A stretch of 64,000 bases of DNA, taken from an uncultured Alphaproteobacteria bacterium (GTDB lineage: Bacteria; Pseudomonadota; Alphaproteobacteria; RF32; CAG-239). Below, in pieces: positions 60,773-64,000 of this stretch (positions are counted from its first letter, which is position 1; every line of letters starts with the position of its first letter). Under the pieces are notes generated by a model, which was not told where the DNA came from, searched no databases, and saw nothing but the letters and a program-made list of their open reading frames with translations. Position numbers and translations under genes: made by a program. The stretch covers positions 51,260-115,259 of the forward strand of contig CALXWC010000001.1 in NCBI GenBank assembly GCA_944392265.1, read 5' to 3'.

Positions 60773-61987
60773 TTAAAAAAAGGTTTTGGCTTTTTCTATG
60801 GCTTTGACCAATCTATCAATATCTTCTTTAGTGTTATACAAACCCAAAGTGGCTCTGGCAACCGACTCATATCCCATGCGGTGCACCAAAGGTTCAGCAC
60901 AATGATGTCCGACACGCAAAGCTACACCTTCTTTATCTAAAATAAAAGCCATATCTTGCGGATGCACACCTTTCAATACAAAAGAGAACACACCGCCTTT
61001 GTCTTTAGCTGTGCCGATTTGCACCAAGCCTTCAATCTCTGACAATTTTTCCGTTGCGTATTTAGTCAACTCTTTTTCGTGCGCGGTGATATTATCTAAG
61101 CCTAAATTCATCATAAAGTTCAAAGCTTCACCTAAGCCAATTGCCTGAACGATTGCCGGTGTTCCGGCTTCAAAGCGTGCCGGAGGTTCGGCAAAGGTGG
61201 TCTTTTCAAAGCTCACATGATCGACCATATCGCCCCCGCATTGATAAGGCGGCATTTTTTCCAAAATATCATATTTGCCATATAAAACGCCGATACCGCT
61301 CGGACCATAGGTTTTGTGGCCGGAAAAAGCCAAGAAATCGCAATCCATATCTTGCACGTCAATTTGATGATGAACGGCAAACTGGCAAGCGTCAGTCAAA
61401 ATCAAAGCACCAACTTCATGTGCGGCTTGTGCCATTTTTTTAATCGGGAAAATCGTGCCCAAAACATTGGACATGGCGGTTACGGCAACGAGTTTGGTTT
61501 TCTCGCTCAACAATTTGGCAAACTCATCCCAAACAAAGCTTCCGTCATCGTCAATTTTGAAAATTTTTAAGGTGCAGCCGGTTTCATCTCTGACTTGCTG
61601 CCATGGGATTAAATTAGCGTGATGTTCGGCCTCGGAAATCAAAATCTCATCGCCTTTTTTTAAGAATTTTCTGCCCCAAGCGGCGGCAACTAAATTGATG
61701 CTTTCGGTGGCATTTCTGGTGAAGACGATTTCTTTATCACTTTTGGCATTGATGAACTTTTGCACGGTTCTTCTTGCTTTTTCATATTCTTCAGTGATTT
61801 CTTCCGACAAGAGATAAGAGCCGCGGTGAACATTGGCATAATCTTCGCTATAAACCTTTAGCATTTTATCAATCACGCATTGAGGCTTTTGAGCAGAAGC
61901 TCCGGTATCCAAAAACGTGTTAGGCTTGCCGTTAATTAATCTACCCAAAACCGGAAATTGTTTTCTTATCTCATAAACATCAAACAT
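60773..61987 (-). CDS. sufS: Cysteine desulfurase SufS
   Basis: PLP enzyme that takes sulfur from cysteine. About 404 aa from the ATG at 61987, which has AAGGA 8 nt upstream. Lysine-PLP site: AFSGHKTYGPSGIGVLYG near residue 225. The sulfur-carrying Cys lies in RVGHHCAEPLVHRMG near 363. Other blocks: FLDTGASAQKP near 25 and NVHRGSYLLSEE near 52. Works with SufE, the next-but-one gene. Confidence 0.96.
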   Translation of the reverse strand: MFDVYEIRKQFPVLGRLINGKPNTFLDTGASAQKPQCVIDKMLKVYSEDYANVHRGSYLLSEEITEEYEKARRTVQKFINAKSDKEIVFTRNATESINLVAAAWGRKFLKKGDEILISEAEHHANLIPWQQVRDETGCTLKIFKIDDDGSFVWDEFAKLLSEKTKLVAVTAMSNVLGTIFPIKKMAQAAHEVGALILTDACQFAVHHQIDVQDMDCDFLAFSGHKTYGPSGIGVLYGKYDILEKMPPYQCGGDMVDHVSFEKTTFAEPPARFEAGTPAIVQAIGLGEALNFMMNLGLDNITAHEKELTKYATEKLSEIEGLVQIGTAKDKGGVFSFVLKGVHPQDMAFILDKEGVALRVGHHCAEPLVHRMGYESVARATLGLYNTKEDIDRLVKAIEKAKTFF

Positions 61988-61999
61988 CAAATTTGTCCT

Positions 62000-63412
62000 T
62001 TATTCTTGCGGTGCGTGGGCATAGTCTGACAGCCAAGCGCGAATTTCCGGATTTTTTACCTTATCAAGCGCTTCATTCAAATAAGCATCAATCAAAATTT
62101 GTTTGGCTTCTTCCCTACCAATACCGCGGGACTGCATATAAAAGAGCTGATTTTCATCTAACTCACCGCTGGCTGCACCATGAGAGCACTTCACGTCATC
62201 TGCAAAAATCTCTAACTCCGGCTTAACGTCAATTTCTGCCGTGTCACTCAACAACAAAGCACGGTGCAACTGGTTGCCCTCAGTTTGAACGGCATCTTTA
62301 GCAATATGGATTTTGCCTTGGAAAACACCTTTAGCCTCGCCACCAACCACGCCTTTAACTAACTGCGACGAATAAGTCCGTGGTGATAAATGCAAAATAT
62401 CGGTGGTGGTATCTAAAGTTGCCCAGCCGGACATAATGTAGGCGGCATTTACCTCAGCAGAAGCATTTTCATCATTCAGCAAAACTTTAACCTCGTTTCT
62501 ACCGATATTGGCACCTCTTTGCAAACAGAAATTATGATAGTTCGAATCGGCTTTTTGTTTGACCACGCTCAAAGCAATATGGTTGGCCTTAAAAGCCTCG
62601 TCTTGCAATTTGTAATGGCTTAGTTTGGCATTTTTGCCCAAGACAATCTCGTTTACCGCATTAGCAAAATAGCGTGATTTGACTGCCCCTGTGTAGTTAT
62701 ACCACTCAACAAACTCAGCTTCGGCACCTTGCTCCAACACAATCAAATTGCGGATATTAAAAAAGATATTCTCTTCACCGCTTTGGGTGTGGTTGATCAG
62801 CACAATCGGCTTATCGATCTTCACATTTTTATGCACGCAAAGATAAATGCCTTCTTCCATATACGCATTATTTAGAGCCGCAAAAGGATGAAGTTTGATA
62901 TCTACCACTTTGCCTAAATATTCTTTGGCATCTTCGGTAATGACAGATTCCATCAAGTTCATGACCTCGACCCCGCGCGGAAAATCGGGGAACGGCGGAA
63001 TCATCTTGCCTTTTTCAAAATGGATAACATAAGCCTCAAACGGAACATGCAATTTTTGTTGGCATTCGCAAACATGACCTTCTTCATGCTCATGGCAATG
63101 GCACTCACCTTCTTCGTGATGATGTCCGCAACAGCAACCCTCGCCATGGTGATGATGACAACCGCAACCGCCGTTTTCATGATGACAACCGCAGGCTTCT
63201 TCTGCCGCTACGCGCATTTCTGCCAAAAAATTTGATGGCTCAATCACCAAATCATCAGTGTTCAAATCTCTTAATTTGGTATATTTCCAAGCCTCGGTTT
63301 TAGGAGTTGGCAGACCAAGTTCGTCAAAGGCAATAGCGCCTTTATCCCGCATGGCCTGAAACCACGGAATATATTCTCCGAACAATTTTACTTTTTGAAC
63401 TAATCCGCCCAT
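62000..63412 (-). CDS. sufD: SufD scaffold subunit with Cys/His-rich insert
   Basis: Part of the SufBCD scaffold that builds Fe-S clusters. 470 aa, longer than typical SufD because of an insert at residues 74-117 with 11 Cys and 13 His in 44 residues, as runs such as CGCHHHHGEGCCCGHHH. The rest is normal: N-terminal helical part (GLPTPKTEAWKYTKLRDL) and the beta-helix core, with the conserved C-terminal CSHGAASGELDENQLFYMQSRGI near residue 410. The insert lies between the helical N-terminus and the core and looks able to bind several metal ions. The ATG abuts the sufC stop. Confidence 0.95.
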   Translation of the reverse strand: MGGLVQKVKLFGEYIPWFQAMRDKGAIAFDELGLPTPKTEAWKYTKLRDLNTDDLVIEPSNFLAEMRVAAEEACGCHHENGGCGCHHHHGEGCCCGHHHEEGECHCHEHEEGHVCECQQKLHVPFEAYVIHFEKGKMIPPFPDFPRGVEVMNLMESVITEDAKEYLGKVVDIKLHPFAALNNAYMEEGIYLCVHKNVKIDKPIVLINHTQSGEENIFFNIRNLIVLEQGAEAEFVEWYNYTGAVKSRYFANAVNEIVLGKNAKLSHYKLQDEAFKANHIALSVVKQKADSNYHNFCLQRGANIGRNEVKVLLNDENASAEVNAAYIMSGWATLDTTTDILHLSPRTYSSQLVKGVVGGEAKGVFQGKIHIAKDAVQTEGNQLHRALLLSDTAEIDVKPELEIFADDVKCSHGAASGELDENQLFYMQSRGIGREEAKQILIDAYLNEALDKVKNPEIRAWLSDYAHAPQE

Positions 63413-64000
63413 TTATCTCTCTCTTGTATATTCGGCATAGCCGTCTTTTTCAATTTCTGCCGCCAAGGTTTTATCGCCTGATTTTACAATATGTCCATCT
63501 GCATAAACATGAACAAAGTCCGGCACGACATATTCCAACAAGCGTTGATAGTGCGTGATAATCAGCATGGAACGTTTGCCGTCTCTTAAAGCATTCATCC
63601 CTTCTGCCACCACTTTCAAAGCATCAACATCCAAGCCGGAATCTGCTTCATCTAAAATGGCAAAAGACGGCTTTAAGATATTCATTTGCAAGGTTTCTAA
63701 GCGTTTTTTCTCACCACCGGAAAAGCCGACATTCACGGGGCGTTTTATCATCTCATTATCAATGCCCAGTTTTTTGCCCTCTTCACGCACCATTTTCACA
63801 AATTCCATGGTGTCTAATTCCGGTAGGTTGTGATATTTTCTTACGGCATTGATAGAATGTTTCAAAAATGTGGTAACTGCCACACCGGGGATTTCTACCG
63901 GATATTGCATGCATAAGAAAATGCCTTCTCTGGCTCTATCTTCTGCTGACATTTTGGTCAAATCTTTGCCCTTAAAGCGAATCGAACCGGAGGTGATTTC
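63413..64000 (-). CDS. sufC: SufC ATPase, partial
   Basis: ABC-type ATPase of the SufBCD complex; about 195 residues of its C-terminal part are present, the N-terminus with Walker A running off the right edge. Visible: FLCMQYPVEIPGV (Q-loop region), VGFSGGEKKRLETLQM (signature), FAILDEADSGLDVDALKVV (Walker B and D-loop) and LIITHYQRLLEYV (H-loop His). Directly followed by sufD. sufB and any IscR-type regulator would be upstream, outside the window. Confidence 0.95.
   Translation of the reverse strand, partial: EITSGSIRFKGKDLTKMSAEDRAREGIFLCMQYPVEIPGVAVTTFLKHSINAVRKYHNLPELDTMEFVKMVREEGKKLGIDNEMIKRPVNVGFSGGEKKRLETLQMNILKPSFAILDEADSGLDVDALKVVAEGMNALRDGKRSMLIITHYQRLLEYVVPDFVHVYADGHIVKSGDKTLAAEIEKDGYAEYTRER

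Overview
The window is an AT-rich bacterial chromosome segment (GC looks to be about 35-40% by eye, not computed), densely coded and mostly housekeeping. Gene content points to an alphaproteobacterium: pyrH-frr-uppS-cdsA order, a SUF-only Fe-S operon, a PTS-Ntr enzyme I, a DUF465-type small protein ending PNIIA, a COG4339 HD domain and a RodZ-like protein. The low GC, many small lipoproteins and an NlpE-type lipoprotein would fit a host-associated (gut-type) lineage. The taxonomic placement is inference. No rRNA, CRISPR array, transposase or clear defence system was seen.

Layout. 1-2.5 kb (minus): pyrH, frr, uppS, cdsA (cut by the edge). 2.7-6.9 kb (plus): plsY, dprA, topA. 7.0-9.4 kb: a flagellin with a large beta-helix-like insert and a long leader. 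9.5-12 kb: rpsU, a DUF465-like protein, a phosphofructokinase and a flavin-reductase-like protein. 12-16.7 kb: a CPA2 antiporter, a nucleotidyltransferase-HD fusion and unknown proteins. 16.8-19.7 kb (minus): a short GlmU-like uridylyltransferase, a membrane protein and PepF in one operon. 19.8-27.1 kb: a DUF2207 protein, then dnaE with two membrane proteins. 27.2-32.9 kb (minus): ptsP-rodZ and ispG-prfA. 33-40.8 kb: ManC-type cupin, isochorismatase-like hydrolase, degenerate DEAD-box protein, a Memo/AMMECR1 plus M49-like pair, HAD phosphatase and serS.

41-56 kb is the accessory part: an acidic tandem-repeat protein, tRNA-Thr whose 3' end is duplicated downstream, two recently duplicated membrane-anchored ankyrin-like proteins, a promoter cassette repeated three times, lipoproteins, exported proteins of unknown function and decayed genes, including a remnant of the nearby spermidine-synthase-like gene.

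57-64 kb (minus) is one long apparent operon: sufC (partial), sufD, sufS, sufT-like, sufE, then a sucC/sucD-like pair and comF. Two things stand out. SufD carries a 44-residue insert with 11 Cys and 13 His. The SucD-like protein lacks the phosphohistidine and the partner glutamate of succinyl-CoA synthetase. The best candidates for undescribed biology are this modified SUF operon, the three-copy promoter cassette with its duplicated genes, the tRNA-linked duplicated segment, the nucleotidyltransferase-HD fusion, and an inverted repeat that buries a ribosome-binding site and start codon.
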